A DNA stretch of 64,000 bases from Diplonema papillatum (GCA_030068145.1 JAPJBO010001059.1:1-64000); one strand, 5' to 3'. Shown: positions 8,442 through 18,794, counted from the first letter of the stretch. Notes: generated by a model not told the origin, from the sequence alone. Numbers and translations are program-made.

Positions 8442-9752
8442 ACTAGAGCTTTCATCTGGGAGTTCATCCCCAAACGCCTGGAGAAGTTGGCCAGCCAGGG
8501 AATCGAACAAGACCCCCCGCTGTTCACGAAGGGTGCCTACCTCGAAACGTACGAGGTCTCGTTCGGCGTCCCCAAATCGTCCCTCGACAGCGTTCTTGCG
8601 TCTACTTTTGCTACTGGCATTTACCTTTCCGTATCCGAGGAAGCCCGGCAAGAGTACACCGAGATCATGCTCGGAGACTCTGCATCCCTCTCGGAAGCAA
8701 TCCAGTGGCACGAGACGCTTGGACATCGCTCGAGGGGTGTCGTCCAGTGCCGCGGCGACTACGGGATCAGGGTCGTGAAGGCTGATGGGGACAAAGTCAT
8801 CGGGCTTATGTTCCCTGACGGCAAAGTCGAGGTCGGTTACTTTCTTGTTGAGGGCGTCCCGTCTCGGACTGTCGCTGACACGCTCGCGCAGAAGTTGTCT
8901 TCAGCAGGATGGCCTGTCGTCCCGCTGTTCCAGAAGCGCCGGGGGGCCCTGACGGCAGACTGGGTCGTTAAGTCCGAGAAACACCCGGCTGTTGATTCGT
9001 ACGTGAGGAACGGGGTCACTCTGCGCTTCCGGCATACCCCCCGCCCCCCGCTCGAACAAGCAAAGCTGAAGGGAGGTGAACCGCCCGCCGCTCATTCCCC
9101 GGAAGCTCCCGATACCACGGCCTACCCTGACCCCCTCTCCGACAGCCTCGTGAAACGCCCTCGCGCATACTTCGACCTGATGTACGGGGATCGTGCTGCG
9201 AACGCGTGGCGGAAGGCAGCCGAAGCGGCCGGCGCCCCCGACGAAGACATCAACGAAACCCCCCTGGAAGGCGGTCGATCCGTTGGACAGGAAGTACCGC
9301 CTGCCCCGCCCCCGTGTTCACAATCCGCGTCCCCTCTACCTGCACCCACTGTGAACCCTCAACCAATGCCGTCGGACCCCCGTATCACCAACCTCGAGCA
9401 GACGATTGCTGGCCTGGCTGCTAGTGTTCAGCAGATTTTCGGCGCCATGCAGACCCAGATGCAACAAACGGCTCACCACCCAGCCCCCCAGCCGGCAGTC
9501 GTCCCCAGCCAGGATAGCGTCGTGTCTCAGTCACCACCTCAACAGACCCAGGGCTCGGTGTCGGGCTCCTCCCAATCCACAGCCGAAGCCCGTCGGGACC
9601 CTCCAGCCGAGCGGCCAGCGACGCCCAACCCGCACAAGGACCGCGACTCTCGACCTGGAAACAGGAATCGCGCCGACAAACCTCGCCGGAATAGCTGCAA
9701 CAGCGACAATTTTCGCGGCCGTAGCGCCGGCCGCGGAAGACCCCTCGCATAG
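8442..9752 (+). CDS. LINE-I1 ORF1 (nucleic-acid-binding type)
   Basis: Open for 436 codons from 8442, but with no ATG at its beginning. The same frame has an ATG at 8385, followed after 18 codons by a TGA at 8439-8441, and then continues with plausible protein, so this copy may carry a nonsense change near its N-terminus or start at another codon. The protein has a folded-looking first half (about residues 20-210), a Pro-rich middle, a short predicted coiled coil (ITNLEQTIAGL to QMQQ) and a basic Arg/Gly/Asn-rich C-terminus (NFRGRSAGRGR) like nucleic-acid-chaperone tails. I do not recognise a named domain. In LINEs with two ORFs the first usually binds the element RNA, and I infer that role from position and the basic tail. 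It overlaps ORF2 by about 350 bp. Confidence 0.65.
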   Translation, partial: TRAFIWEFIPKRLEKLASQGIEQDPPLFTKGAYLETYEVSFGVPKSSLDSVLASTFATGIYLSVSEEARQEYTEIMLGDSASLSEAIQWHETLGHRSRGVVQCRGDYGIRVVKADGDKVIGLMFPDGKVEVGYFLVEGVPSRTVADTLAQKLSSAGWPVVPLFQKRRGALTADWVVKSEKHPAVDSYVRNGVTLRFRHTPRPPLEQAKLKGGEPPAAHSPEAPDTTAYPDPLSDSLVKRPRAYFDLMYGDRAANAWRKAAEAAGAPDEDINETPLEGGRSVGQEVPPAPPPCSQSASPLPAPTVNPQPMPSDPRITNLEQTIAGLAASVQQIFGAMQTQMQQTAHHPAPQPAVVPSQDSVVSQSPPQQTQGSVSGSSQSTAEARRDPPAERPATPNPHKDRDSRPGNRNRADKPRRNSCNSDNFRGRSAGRGRPLA

Positions 9753-12700
9753 AAATCGTCCGGCGAGTACACCCCCCCTCGGCGGCGCGAGCTTGCTCAC
9801 GGTGTTATCCTTCGTCTCGTTCAACTGTGGCTCTTTCTTCGCTCGGGAGAATCTGTCACAAGGCGAGGAAAACATCAGCAGAGGCGTAGCCGCCCATACC
9901 CCGCACGAACCGGACGTGATCCTCCTGCAGGAGACCTGGTTGACGCGCCGGTCACCTCCACCAGTCCTCTACGGCTACAGGGTCTTTAGGCGGGATCGGG
10001 GTGGCGGCGTGAGAGGCGGAGGTGTCATAATTTTCGTCAAGGCCAACCTACACGTGAAAGAGATCCCCGTTCCCGCCTGGTTGCAAAATACAACAACAGA
10101 ATGCGTGGCAGTCGAGATCTCCCGCATCGGTCTCCCGTCGCTGAAGGTCTACAACGTGTACCACCCACCGCCGAAATCCTCCCACACAAACCTCGACATG
10201 GAGCCCTTTCCAATGGACGACACCGTCATCATTGCCGGGGACCTCAACACCCACCACCCGGACTGGTCCCACGGGGCTATCAACGCGGGCGGACGCAACT
10301 TGAAGGACTGGCTTGTCGAAGTGTCGGCGATGGTTTGCAACAACCCCGCGGTGCACACGATGCTGCCGAGGCCGGGTATTCGGGACTCTTCCCCCGATGT
10401 AGTCATCACTTCCCGCACTCCCGGTCTCGTCCTGAACTGGAGGAGACTAGACTCATGGAAGTCCGATCATTATCCGATCGCCTTCGAAGTTCCGAGGGGG
10501 TACAGGCAGCCTCGTGCCCCTCGGCCCAAATGGTTTTCCTGGAAACGAGCAGACTGGGAAGAGATGATGATCCGGTTAGAGGCTGAGAGCGCAGCCCTTC
10601 TCGCCAACAGACCGGCGACCAACACCCAGTTCGCCAAACGCATCGCTTCCTGTTTCCGCCGGGCCATTCACGATTTTGTGCCTAAACACACCCAGGGTCG
10701 CCGCGCGTACAAAGCCTGGTGGACCCCGGAGCTCACTATCCTGGAACGCGAAAAAGCCACCGCGTTTGCTGAGTTGCAGGCAGAACCCGACTCTCCGGAC
10801 AAGATCTGCGCACATCTCGAAAAGTTGTCCCAATTCAGCGAGGCTGCCACGCGGGCTAAGACCAGCCACTGGGATAAGATTGCCGTCCGGATCAACCGAT
10901 GCACTGGTGTAGCTCTCCTTTTCCGCCAGGTGCGGATGCTAGACGGCAGGGGAGGGCAGCACCAATCCATTCCCCCGCTGTGGAACGGCAAGGCTTTCTG
11001 TGTCGACGCCAAAGGCAAAGCCGAGCTCTTCGGACGGCACCTCGAGGCCGTATGTGGGGGCGCTAGCGCAGTCCCCTCCCACCGATGGGCCCCGAAAAAG
11101 CGCCCATCCGACGACGACATTGGCTGCGGGCCTATATCCGAGGATGAGCTCGATCGTGCCCTGAAGGACCTCGACCCGAAGACGTCCCTTGACCCGGACG
11201 GCATCTGTTCTGAGTTCCTGTCGAGGCTGGACGGAGAAGCCAAGCGTCTGGTCCTCGAGCTCCTCAACATTTCTTGGGATGAGGGGTTCGTCCCGGACTC
11301 CTGGCGTGATGCCCATGTCATTCCCGCCGCGAAGCCAGGCAGGGACCACTCCCTACCCGAGGGTTACCGCCCGATCTCTCTGACGAGCGTTACCTCTAAG
11401 CTGATGGAGGTGATTGTCAAGAACCGGCTGGTCTTTCTGACGGAGAACGACAGTGTAACGCAGGTCCTACCTTTCTGTACTCGGCAGGGCGGCTTCCGTA
11501 GACAACGCGGAACCGAGGAGCAGCTCTACTCCATCGTGACAACGATTGACTGCGCCGGACCGACCTTCCGACGTGTCTGCCTTCTCTCGTTCGATCTGGC
11601 AAACGCCTTCGACACCGTCGACCACGCACTCCTGCTCGACGCAATGCAGAGTAAGGGTGTCCCTCCTAAGTTCCTTGTGTGGCTCGAGTCCTTTTTGCGA
11701 AACAGGAAGGCGGCTTTCAAAGTCGATGGTGCTACCGGCGAAAAGTTCCACCTGAAGCACGGCGTACCCCAGGGAACCGTCCTCGGGCCGGTTCTCTTCC
11801 TGTACCACATTGACGACCTCGGCACCTCGCTTGAGGCTCTCAACAAGCGTATCGTTGCTGATTCTGAGAGTCGATCCTGGATCAACTTCTCGCTCTTTGC
11901 CGACGATGATGGCGTCGTCGTCTCATCCCCGTCCCACTTTCAACTTGAGAAGTACACGCAGGAGGTTGTGGATGTGGTCGAGGAGTGGACGTTCAAAGCC
12001 AAGATGCACCTGTCTAAACTGAAGACAGAGGGCGTCCTCTTCCGGGATCCGGGTGCCCCTGAGCCCTATCCTGTCACGACGAGATTCAACGCCACAGCGG
12101 TCGATGTTCTGGTCCCTGACGACTACGTGATAGCGTTGAAGTCTAGGTCGACCTGGAAGTTCCTGGAACCGGACGAGCACTCACCCTGGCACCAACACCA
12201 CGGCAAGCTGATCGTCTCAGTCGACGAGAAAAATGGCGGCGACAAGGACGCCACCAAAAACCGCCTGGTGACCATCCGAGTAGCCGACGCCCTACGCTGG
12301 GTCGACAAGACCAAGCTCCTTGGCCTGGTCATAGACTCGGAGCTCACGTTCGTCCCCCACATGCAACGCGTCGTCGACAAGTTTTCTTTGAAGATGAACT
12401 TCCTGCGTCACCTTTCCGGAAAGTCGTTCGGATGTAACTCGTGTACGCTGCGCACGCTGTATCTGACGTACGTCCTGCCGACGTATACGTACGCCCTGTC
12501 GGTCTACGGCCCATACCTCCTTCGGTCCACATCCCCCCTGGTCACGACGCTCGAGCGGCTGCACCGGCGCGCCCAGGTCATTCTCCTCGGGTGCAGAAAG
12601 AACACCTCGGATTTTTCGGCGCAACAGGAATCCGGGATTCTGCCGCTCCGAGCGATAGCGAATCTCCGTGTCGCCGCTCTGCGTGAGAGGATGCGACTCC

Positions 12701-14130
12701 GGAGCACGCTCTGGCAGAACGACCTCGCCATGAACACGACTCTGAGGCGCAGCTACGACGCCCTGTGCGAGAAGGCCGGAACGGTTGAGTGCAAACGAGA
12801 GGCATTCGTATTCAACCCGTTTGCCCCGTGGACGCCGAGTCCCAAAGTGACGATCGTCGCCACCCTGCCGGGGAAGAAGGGCGATTCGGCTGCTGAGAAG
12901 AGGCGCATTGTCGAAAGCCGGCTGAACCGGCTCGAGCCGCCGGACTGCTCAGCGTGGATAGACGGCTCGGTGCTCGACGGTGCCCCCCCGCCCCAGCCGC
13001 CGCCCTCGATAGCCGACAGGTGGGACGAGCGACATCGCCCTTGGTTGAAACGCTATGCGGACAAAACAGCGTGGGGCGGTGCCGGTTTGTACTTCGAGTT
13101 CGAACCGTCGATCACGCCCAGCCTGCGCGACGTCGCTGACTTGAAGACAGCCACCGGAAATCGGCACACGACTTCCCGTTCATGCCCGGTAGGCAAGCAC
13201 GTCCACAGCTACCGCGCGGAACAGGTCGCCCTTTACTCGGCCCTTGTGTTTCTCCGACAACATCTCGCCCCGACGTCCCGCCCACTCCACATCCTCGTCC
13301 TGAGCGACTCCCAGTCGTTTCTAAAAACTCTCAGCGCCGGCCCCCATTCACAAGTCGAACCACTGGCGATAGAGTGCTGGACAATCCTGTCGGAAATGGA
13401 GGCGAGGGGATACGACGTCACCTTGCACTTCGTGTACGGGCACTGCGGGCTGGAAGGCAACGACGCGGCGGACGTGCTGGCCAAAGCTGCAGCTCTCGGG
13501 TACCGACGGGCCGCCGGAGCCTCTTCCTCGGATCACCCCGAGCCCTTCCCCCTAACCGTCGCTGGTGCAGTCTGCCGCTATCGGACGTATCTGCGGCTGA
13601 ACAGCAGCGAGGCAGGTGCCAAGGAAGCATTCGAGCGCGCGGACGGCCACGGGAACCTCTCGCCGTTTGCCCGGATTGTTCATGGCCGGCCGATCCCCCG
13701 ACGCCGTCATCTCACGCCGAGGGCTGAACGCGAAGTGCGCCAGCTGAGGACCGGGCACCACCGCCTGATCATGACGCTGTACGCCACGGACTGGCGCTCC
13801 TTCAGCGAGGCCGAGTTGCAGTCCCATTTCCTCCCGTGTCCGGTCTGCGGGGTCCGCTCTACCAGCCCCCTGCTGCACTTGTTCGTACACTGCCGTGACC
13901 TAATAACGGCACCCTTGAGGGCGGCGATGCGACATGATATCACGAGGCGGATCAAAAAGGACCCAGGCGGTCCGATCGAATCCCTCTGGTACTACCTGTT
14001 CGTCCATCCCGAGCACGCCCTGTTCTACCTCCAGAGAGCTGGCGCCCTCCCACCCTTCCAAGTCCTTGTGGAGTCTGACAAGGACGAAGCCCCCCCGAAC
14101 CACGAGTACGGGCTCGTGCCCATCATGTGA
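9406..14130 (+). CDS. LINE-I1 ORF2: APE endonuclease, RT, RNase H, CCHC
   Basis: Open for 1574 codons; the first in-frame initiator-like codon is TTG at 9406, inside ORF1, and there is no ATG before the endonuclease. Numbered from there: APE endonuclease with FNCGS (N140), QETW (E176), GDLN (D279) and SDH (353-355); RT with motif A FDLANAFD (D730), motif B region GVPQGTVLGP and motif C FADD (831-834); RNase H with D1186, E1272, D1301 and the GHCGLEGND segment (about 1345-1355); then a C-terminal knuckle C1478-x2-C1481-x9-H1491-x4-C1496. All catalytic residues expected of an active enzyme are present. The frame is +1 relative to ORF1 with a long overlap, so expression probably needs frameshifting, reinitiation or a non-AUG start. 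Homologous C-terminal fragments occur at 485-1075, 24059-24148 and 26826-27787. Confidence 0.88.
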   Translation: MLAWLLVFSRFSAPCRPRCNKRLTTQPPSRQSSPARIASCLSHHLNRPRARCRAPPNPQPKPVGTLQPSGQRRPTRTRTATLDLETGIAPTNLAGIAATATIFAAVAPAAEDPSHRNRPASTPPLGGASLLTVLSFVSFNCGSFFARENLSQGEENISRGVAAHTPHEPDVILLQETWLTRRSPPPVLYGYRVFRRDRGGGVRGGGVIIFVKANLHVKEIPVPAWLQNTTTECVAVEISRIGLPSLKVYNVYHPPPKSSHTNLDMEPFPMDDTVIIAGDLNTHHPDWSHGAINAGGRNLKDWLVEVSAMVCNNPAVHTMLPRPGIRDSSPDVVITSRTPGLVLNWRRLDSWKSDHYPIAFEVPRGYRQPRAPRPKWFSWKRADWEEMMIRLEAESAALLANRPATNTQFAKRIASCFRRAIHDFVPKHTQGRRAYKAWWTPELTILEREKATAFAELQAEPDSPDKICAHLEKLSQFSEAATRAKTSHWDKIAVRINRCTGVALLFRQVRMLDGRGGQHQSIPPLWNGKAFCVDAKGKAELFGRHLEAVCGGASAVPSHRWAPKKRPSDDDIGCGPISEDELDRALKDLDPKTSLDPDGICSEFLSRLDGEAKRLVLELLNISWDEGFVPDSWRDAHVIPAAKPGRDHSLPEGYRPISLTSVTSKLMEVIVKNRLVFLTENDSVTQVLPFCTRQGGFRRQRGTEEQLYSIVTTIDCAGPTFRRVCLLSFDLANAFDTVDHALLLDAMQSKGVPPKFLVWLESFLRNRKAAFKVDGATGEKFHLKHGVPQGTVLGPVLFLYHIDDLGTSLEALNKRIVADSESRSWINFSLFADDDGVVVSSPSHFQLEKYTQEVVDVVEEWTFKAKMHLSKLKTEGVLFRDPGAPEPYPVTTRFNATAVDVLVPDDYVIALKSRSTWKFLEPDEHSPWHQHHGKLIVSVDEKNGGDKDATKNRLVTIRVADALRWVDKTKLLGLVIDSELTFVPHMQRVVDKFSLKMNFLRHLSGKSFGCNSCTLRTLYLTYVLPTYTYALSVYGPYLLRSTSPLVTTLERLHRRAQVILLGCRKNTSDFSAQQESGILPLRAIANLRVAALRERMRLRSTLWQNDLAMNTTLRRSYDALCEKAGTVECKREAFVFNPFAPWTPSPKVTIVATLPGKKGDSAAEKRRIVESRLNRLEPPDCSAWIDGSVLDGAPPPQPPPSIADRWDERHRPWLKRYADKTAWGGAGLYFEFEPSITPSLRDVADLKTATGNRHTTSRSCPVGKHVHSYRAEQVALYSALVFLRQHLAPTSRPLHILVLSDSQSFLKTLSAGPHSQVEPLAIECWTILSEMEARGYDVTLHFVYGHCGLEGNDAADVLAKAAALGYRRAAGASSSDHPEPFPLTVAGAVCRYRTYLRLNSSEAGAKEAFERADGHGNLSPFARIVHGRPIPRRRHLTPRAEREVRQLRTGHHRLIMTLYATDWRSFSEAELQSHFLPCPVCGVRSTSPLLHLFVHCRDLITAPLRAAMRHDITRRIKKDPGGPIESLWYYLFVHPEHALFYLQRAGALPPFQVLVESDKDEAPPNHEYGLVPIM

Positions 14131-14602
14131 GGCAACGTCACCCGTCCACGCAGCGGCTGCAGTCCGAGGCAGGGGATCGCCGGGGCCTGGGTACTCTCGC
14201 GCCGGCCATCCTGAACCCGTCACCTGCCACGGTGCTCTCGCAGTTCGCAGCACGTCGCCGTCGACGCCGGACGACGCCGCACCGCCCCGCGCAGCCCGAC
14301 TGAGGCTCCGCGTCCAGCGCGCGCTTCGTACGCATCGCCAGAAGAGGACGCAGGCTAACCGCTGAGCGAAATGTGCACTCGTCTTATTTTCTTAATTGGT
14401 ACAAACGTGCACTCGTCTTATTTCACAAGACTCTTGTCGAGATCGTACAGTTCAGTCTGCTGCGCTCCAGTAAGCACCACTCGGAACCCGGCTGGAAGGC
14501 CCTAAAGGGGAGTAGTCGGTGCCAGCACTTTATTGTTGTCCATCCCCACCCGGACTCCTCCGTCAACGAGTCCCAACAAACAACATCAATCGGTAACCCC
14601 CC

Positions 14603-15222
14603 CCTCGTCCCTACCCCAGCTCGCAGCCGGAACAGCTCGGTGAGGACACTCAGCGCGTCGTTGCAAAGGTTCGTCGCGAATTGAACGCCAACACGGCAAC
14701 GAGTTCAGCACGAGCAAAAGCACGACGAGCAAAGCGCAGTGCCGCTCGAAACCACGGAGCAAGTCGTAGCGCAGGCAGAACCCGAGAGACAAAGCCGTCC
14801 ACAGCCCAGACTCCGGTCAGGGCCAAACACACCCACGACGGTCCTCGAGGGCATGCCAAGCTAACGAAACACCTCTTTTTCGTCACAACACAACCAGTAT
14901 CCCCCCTTATCCCCCCTCGTCCCTTCCCCAGCTCGCAGCTGGAACAGCACGGTGAGGGCACTCAGCGCGTCGTTGCAAAGGTTCGTCGCGTATTGAACGC
15001 CAACACGGCAACGAGTTCAGCACGAGCAAAAGCACGACGAGCAAAGCGCAGTGCCGCTCGAAACCACGGAGCAAGTCGTAGCGCAGGCAGAACCCGAGCG
15101 ACAAAGCCGTCAACAGCCCAGACTCCGGTCAGGGCCAAACACACCCACGACGGTCCTCGAGGGCATGCCAAGCTAACGAAACTCTTATTCGTCACAATTT
15201 TATCATCCGCCCCCCCCCCCAC
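14603..15222 (+). repeat. Two tandem copies of a 312-bp unit in LINE-I1 3' UTR
   Basis: Unit 1 starts at 14603 and unit 2 at 14915, both with CCTCGTCCCT(A/T)CCCCAGC. They differ by scattered substitutions only. The units contain no gene; short open frames in them are by-products of GC content. Confidence 0.85.
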
Positions 15223-15375
15223 TCCCTCCTAACCCCTAACCTGTGGACCTGTCACTCGTGCGCGTGTCTCTTGGCGCAAATAGGCTAGTAACGCCTGACC
15301 TGTTCCAGACGCGGCTCTTCTGAGCAGCGGATGGACGGTGCTTGTTTTTCATTCATTCATTCAACAAGAATAGGC

Positions 15376-15446
15376 GCGGTTGTCGTATAGTGGTCAGTAC
15401 ACCTCGTTGTGGCCGAGGAGACGGGAGTTCGATTCTCCCCAACCGC
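15376..15446 (+). tRNA. tRNA-His (GTG)
   Basis: A complete cloverleaf can be folded by eye: a perfect 7-bp acceptor stem (GCGGTTG with CAACCGC), a short D stem with an AGTGGTCAG loop, an anticodon stem CCTCG/CGAGG around TTGTGGC (anticodon GTG), and a T arm GGGAG-TTCGATT-CTCCC. No intron and no encoded CCA. It is the only clear host gene in the window and sits in a gap between LINE-I1 and the E1 insertion. Confidence 0.93.
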
Positions 15447-15452
15447 TTTTTT
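15447..15452 (+). terminator. RNA polymerase III terminator (T6) of tRNA-His
   Basis: Six T directly after the acceptor stem, as expected of a transcribed tRNA gene. Confidence 0.85.
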
Positions 15453-16337
15453 GCAGAGGCGATCATGAAAGGGGCTAATTCCCATTATAGCACATTTTCT
15501 TAACTTTGTGCCCATTATGGGGCAAATACCATTCTCACACAAAAAAACAAATTTTTACCATTCTCACACAAGTTTCAACAAACCTTACCATTCTCACACG
15601 GTCGCAACAAATTTTACCATTCTCACACAAGCTCCAACAAATGTTACCATTCTCACACAGTCGCAACAAATGCTACCATTCTCACACAGTCGCAACAAAT
15701 ACACGCACCAGTCCATTCCCCACGCGGGGGGAGATGGCCGTGGAACCCTCCCCCGGGATGACGAAGGCCGGGGAGAGCCGGGGGCAGTGAAGTAACGAAG
15801 CCCGCGAACGGTGGGTGGTGACCCCTCCGAACAGTCTCCCTGGCCCTGGCCCACGCCTGATGCCGCAACCCCTTAACCCGGGCGGCGGCGCTTTGGCATG
15901 AGCCAGGAACCTCAAGGGGAGCAGCGCGAGAGGCATCATCCACGTTTCAAAGGGGGTCAATTCCCATTCACGAGCAATCTTTAACTTTTTGCCCATTCAC
16001 GAGCATGGCTTAACTTTTTGCCCATTCACGAGCATGTTTCAAACTTTTTGCCCATTCACGAGCACCTTAAACTTTTTGCCCATTCACGAGCATGGCCTAA
16101 CTTTTCGCCCATTCACGAGCATGGCCTAACTTTTCGCCCATTCACGAGCATGGCCTAACTTTTTGCCCATTCACGAGCATGCTCAAAACTTTTTGCCCAT
16201 TCACGAGCATGCTTCAAAATATTTGCCCATTCACGAGCATGTTGCAGACCTTTTTGCCCGTTCACGAACTTTGTCTACTCACGAGCTATTCTTAACTGCA
16301 CAAAGAGCGCGAAGGAAGTCTGCTGTTCTCTCCTGCA

Positions 16338-16617
16338 ACTTGGGTCCCCAACTTGGGCCCCAAACTTGGGCCCCAAACTTGGGTCCCAAACTTGGGTCCC
16401 AAACTTGGGTCCCAAACTTGGGTCCCAAACTTGGGTCCCAAACTTGGGTCCCAAACTTGGGTCCCAAACTTGGGTCCCAAACTTGGGTCCCAAACTTGGG
16501 TCCCAAACTTGGGTCCCAAACTTGGGTCCCAAACTTGGGTCCCAAACTTGGGTCCCAAACTTGGGTCCCAAACTTGGGTCCCAAACTTGGGTCCCAAACT
16601 TGGGTCCCAAACTTGCC
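16338..16617. repeat. 13-bp minisatellite (palindromic unit)
   Basis: About 21 tandem copies of CCCAAACTTGGGT. The unit contains the palindromes GGGTCCC (spanning the junction) and AAACTT-like ends. Long reading frames on both strands here are artefacts of a 13-bp period that shifts frame. Confidence 0.95.
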
Positions 16618-16739
16618 CAAAATCTTGGTCACAGCGGACAGGACTGCAGATCTAACAATGTGGACTATAATGGCAAAATCTAAGGGCTTGGACTATAATG
16701 GCAAAATCTAAGGAACATGGACTATAATGGCAAAATTTA

Positions 16740-17266
16740 CTGGGGGGGGTCGAATTCAGGAGGTACCTTGAATAGAAGAGGTACCTTGAATACAAGAGGC
16801 ATTTTGGAAATCTGGAAAAAAGTTGGATTTTTTCTTGGTCCGCATAACAGACCTTTTTCGACGGTTTTCTGATCGCGATGAGCTCCGATGAAGAGAACCG
16901 CGAAAAATAGACCCGGGGACCAAGAATTATGTGCGTGGTTCGTGGGTCTTTACCAGATGCGGGGCACCGGGCGTGGAACCCACAGGTTTGCAATGGAAAG
17001 GACGGAAATCGACCCACTGGTTGGTGACATTTCTTTGCAGGCCCGTGCAGCAGACCTTTTCCGGCGAATTTGTGCTCGCGTTCAGCTCCGATGAAGAGAA
17101 CCGTGAAAAATAGACCCGGGGACCACAAATTACGTGCGTCTTTCAAGAAGAAGGGAGTTCCCGCGGTTTCCGGGTTTGCGGTACTTTTTTCCATTTCTTT
17201 TTCGGGAAAATTGCAGGATCGGCACGCCGAATAGAAGAGGTACCTCTTGTATTCGACCCCCCCCAG
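16740..17266. mobile_element. Small TIR element in EA with TA target duplication
   Basis: 527 bp with inverted ends CTGGGGGGGGTCGAAT..AGAGGTACC, flanked by TA on both sides (16738-16739 and 17267-17268), as for Tc1/mariner-like MITEs. It contains two units of the satellite of about 200 bp also found at 33895-35620. It is flanked by repeats of a GGACTATAATGGCAAA unit (16660-16735 and 17277-17295). No coding capacity. Confidence 0.6.
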
Positions 17267-18404
17267 TAAGAATCGTGGACTATAATGGCAAAGTTCCCGG
17301 CTTTGCGACCGCACAGGCTCATGCCTAATATGCGGCAGCCTAACAAACCCGATGAAGAAAAAGTGGTAAAGGTGACCATGGCCATCTCCATTCTTCTCCG
17401 CGCCGGGAAGCTCCCGCACCGGCCCAGAGCTCAACCTTTTTACAAAGGGAGCCGAGGGCCAGAACAGGAACTTTGACGCGAAAAAAAATGGCGAGGGGGT
17501 GAGCCCGAGAGGGGGCATTTTAGCGGGCGAGGGGTCACCTCGCGACGAAATCTCAAAGCTTGTCTCCCTTGATTCCCAGTCAACGACAACACAATCCTGG
17601 TTCAATCCTGGTTCTGCAAGGGGTACTGTTCAGGATGTGTCTAACGTGCTCTAAGTCAGTGAGTTGCAGTAGTTCTTGGACTCGAGATTCGATTTTTCAA
17701 ATGACCAAACAAGGAAACCGTACACCGCGAGAGTAGGAAAAACGTAGAAAGGGAAAGTTTTTTTATGGTAACAACCGCGGTTGTCATTATCAAAAAGTGA
17801 CGGTTGGCAGCGTACTGTGGAAATTACCATACAGGTGATACACATACGCACAAACAAACGGCTGTGCGTAAATAATAAGAGCCACGTCACTTTTTTTTGA
17901 CCGCACTACCCTGAGCCAAATCCTGGACGTGGTTTCAGGTGGTAAATTTGGCAAATGATCATGATCAGAAGGTCCTACTTGGGCGGTTCAGTTTCCTCAC
18001 ACATTGCATGTGGCTAAGAAAAAAACTCAAAGGTCGAAATACATCTGTCAGAGCAGGCCGGTGTCAACACCCAAAGTACGGTAATACCCAAAACGCCGTT
18101 TTAAACGGGCCGACTTTCATCATGGTCGGCGACGCAAAACTATTAGGAAACACTTGAAGAAGGAAACGTAATTGAGAAAAACGGGATCGTCGGAAACACA
18201 AAACAGAACTGGACAGTCGACATGCACGACTGAGCTGTTGAGAGATCCGTATCACCGAATGGGAGCGACAGAATTGAACTGATCCTGCTCTAAGCTGAAC
18301 GGCTGAAAGTTTGAACTCGCCTACACGTGTAATGTGCACTCGGTAGCTTGAGCCAATTTGACTTATGGCAAGTTATGCTTGAATTCTCGTGATTGGGCAA
18401 AAAA

Positions 18405-18745
18405 AATAAGAATACTCGTGAAGGGCAAAAAGTTTTGAGCATGCTCGTGAATGGGCAAAAAGTTTTGAGCATGCTCGTGAATGGGCAAAAAGTTTGAAGC
18501 ATGCTCGTGAATGGGCAAAAAGTTAGGCTATGCTCGTGAATGGGCTAAAACTATTGAGGAATGCTCGTGAATGGGCTAAAAAAAAAATCATGCTCGTGAA
18601 TGGGAATGGCAGTGCTCGTGAATGGGCGAAAAGTTAAAACATGCTCGTGAATGGGCAAAAACTTCGAGAATGCTCGTGAATGGGCGAAAAGTTCAAGCAT
18701 GCTCGTGAATGGGCAAAAAGTTTTGAGAATGCTCGTGAATGGGAT
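18405..18745. repeat. Right inverted terminal array of EA
   Basis: About 12 units GCTCGTGAATGGGCAAAAAGTT, spacing 22-32 bp, varying mainly in the few bases between core and tag. It mirrors 15966-16275. Confidence 0.9.
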
Positions 18746-18794
18746 TTGACCCTTTCAAAGGCCCACACACACAGTCGCAACAAATACCAAAGAC

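Larger units (their letters stand above)
8300..15235 (+). mobile_element. LINE-I1: APE-EN/RT/RNase H LINE
   Basis: A LINE of about 6.9 kb with two overlapping ORFs and a long 3' UTR that carries two copies of a 312-bp unit. It starts within a few bases of the LINE-R poly(A). The 3' end is not sharply defined: the 3' UTR repeat ends near 15222 in a pyrimidine-rich stretch without a clear poly(A). The order endonuclease, RT, RNase H, CCHC matches the I/Ingi-like group of LINEs. Confidence 0.8.
15954..18752. mobile_element. EA: array-ended transposon inserted in EB
   Basis: Termini GGGTCAATTCCC and GGGTCAAATCCC (inverted), with the 9-bp duplication TTTCAAAGG at 15945-15953 and 18753-18761. The left array (15966-16275) has about 11 units of AACTTTTTGCCCATTCACGAGC; the right array (18405-18745) has the same units inverted. 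The interior holds the 13-bp minisatellite, a small TA-flanked element with two satellite units, and about 1.1 kb (17270-18400) in which I recognise no gene. No transposase. Confidence 0.9.

Noticed and set aside
15960-16275. CRISPR array
   Set aside because: Core repeats of similar length with short variable parts look superficially like repeat-spacer arrays, but the variable bases are only 2-8 long and recur, the array is mirrored at the other element end, and the DNA is eukaryotic.
16163-16711. Repetitive ORFs across the 13-bp minisatellite and array units (also 22068-22902, 56866-57580)
   Set aside because: Both strands and all frames are open because the repeat lacks stops; no homology or start context.
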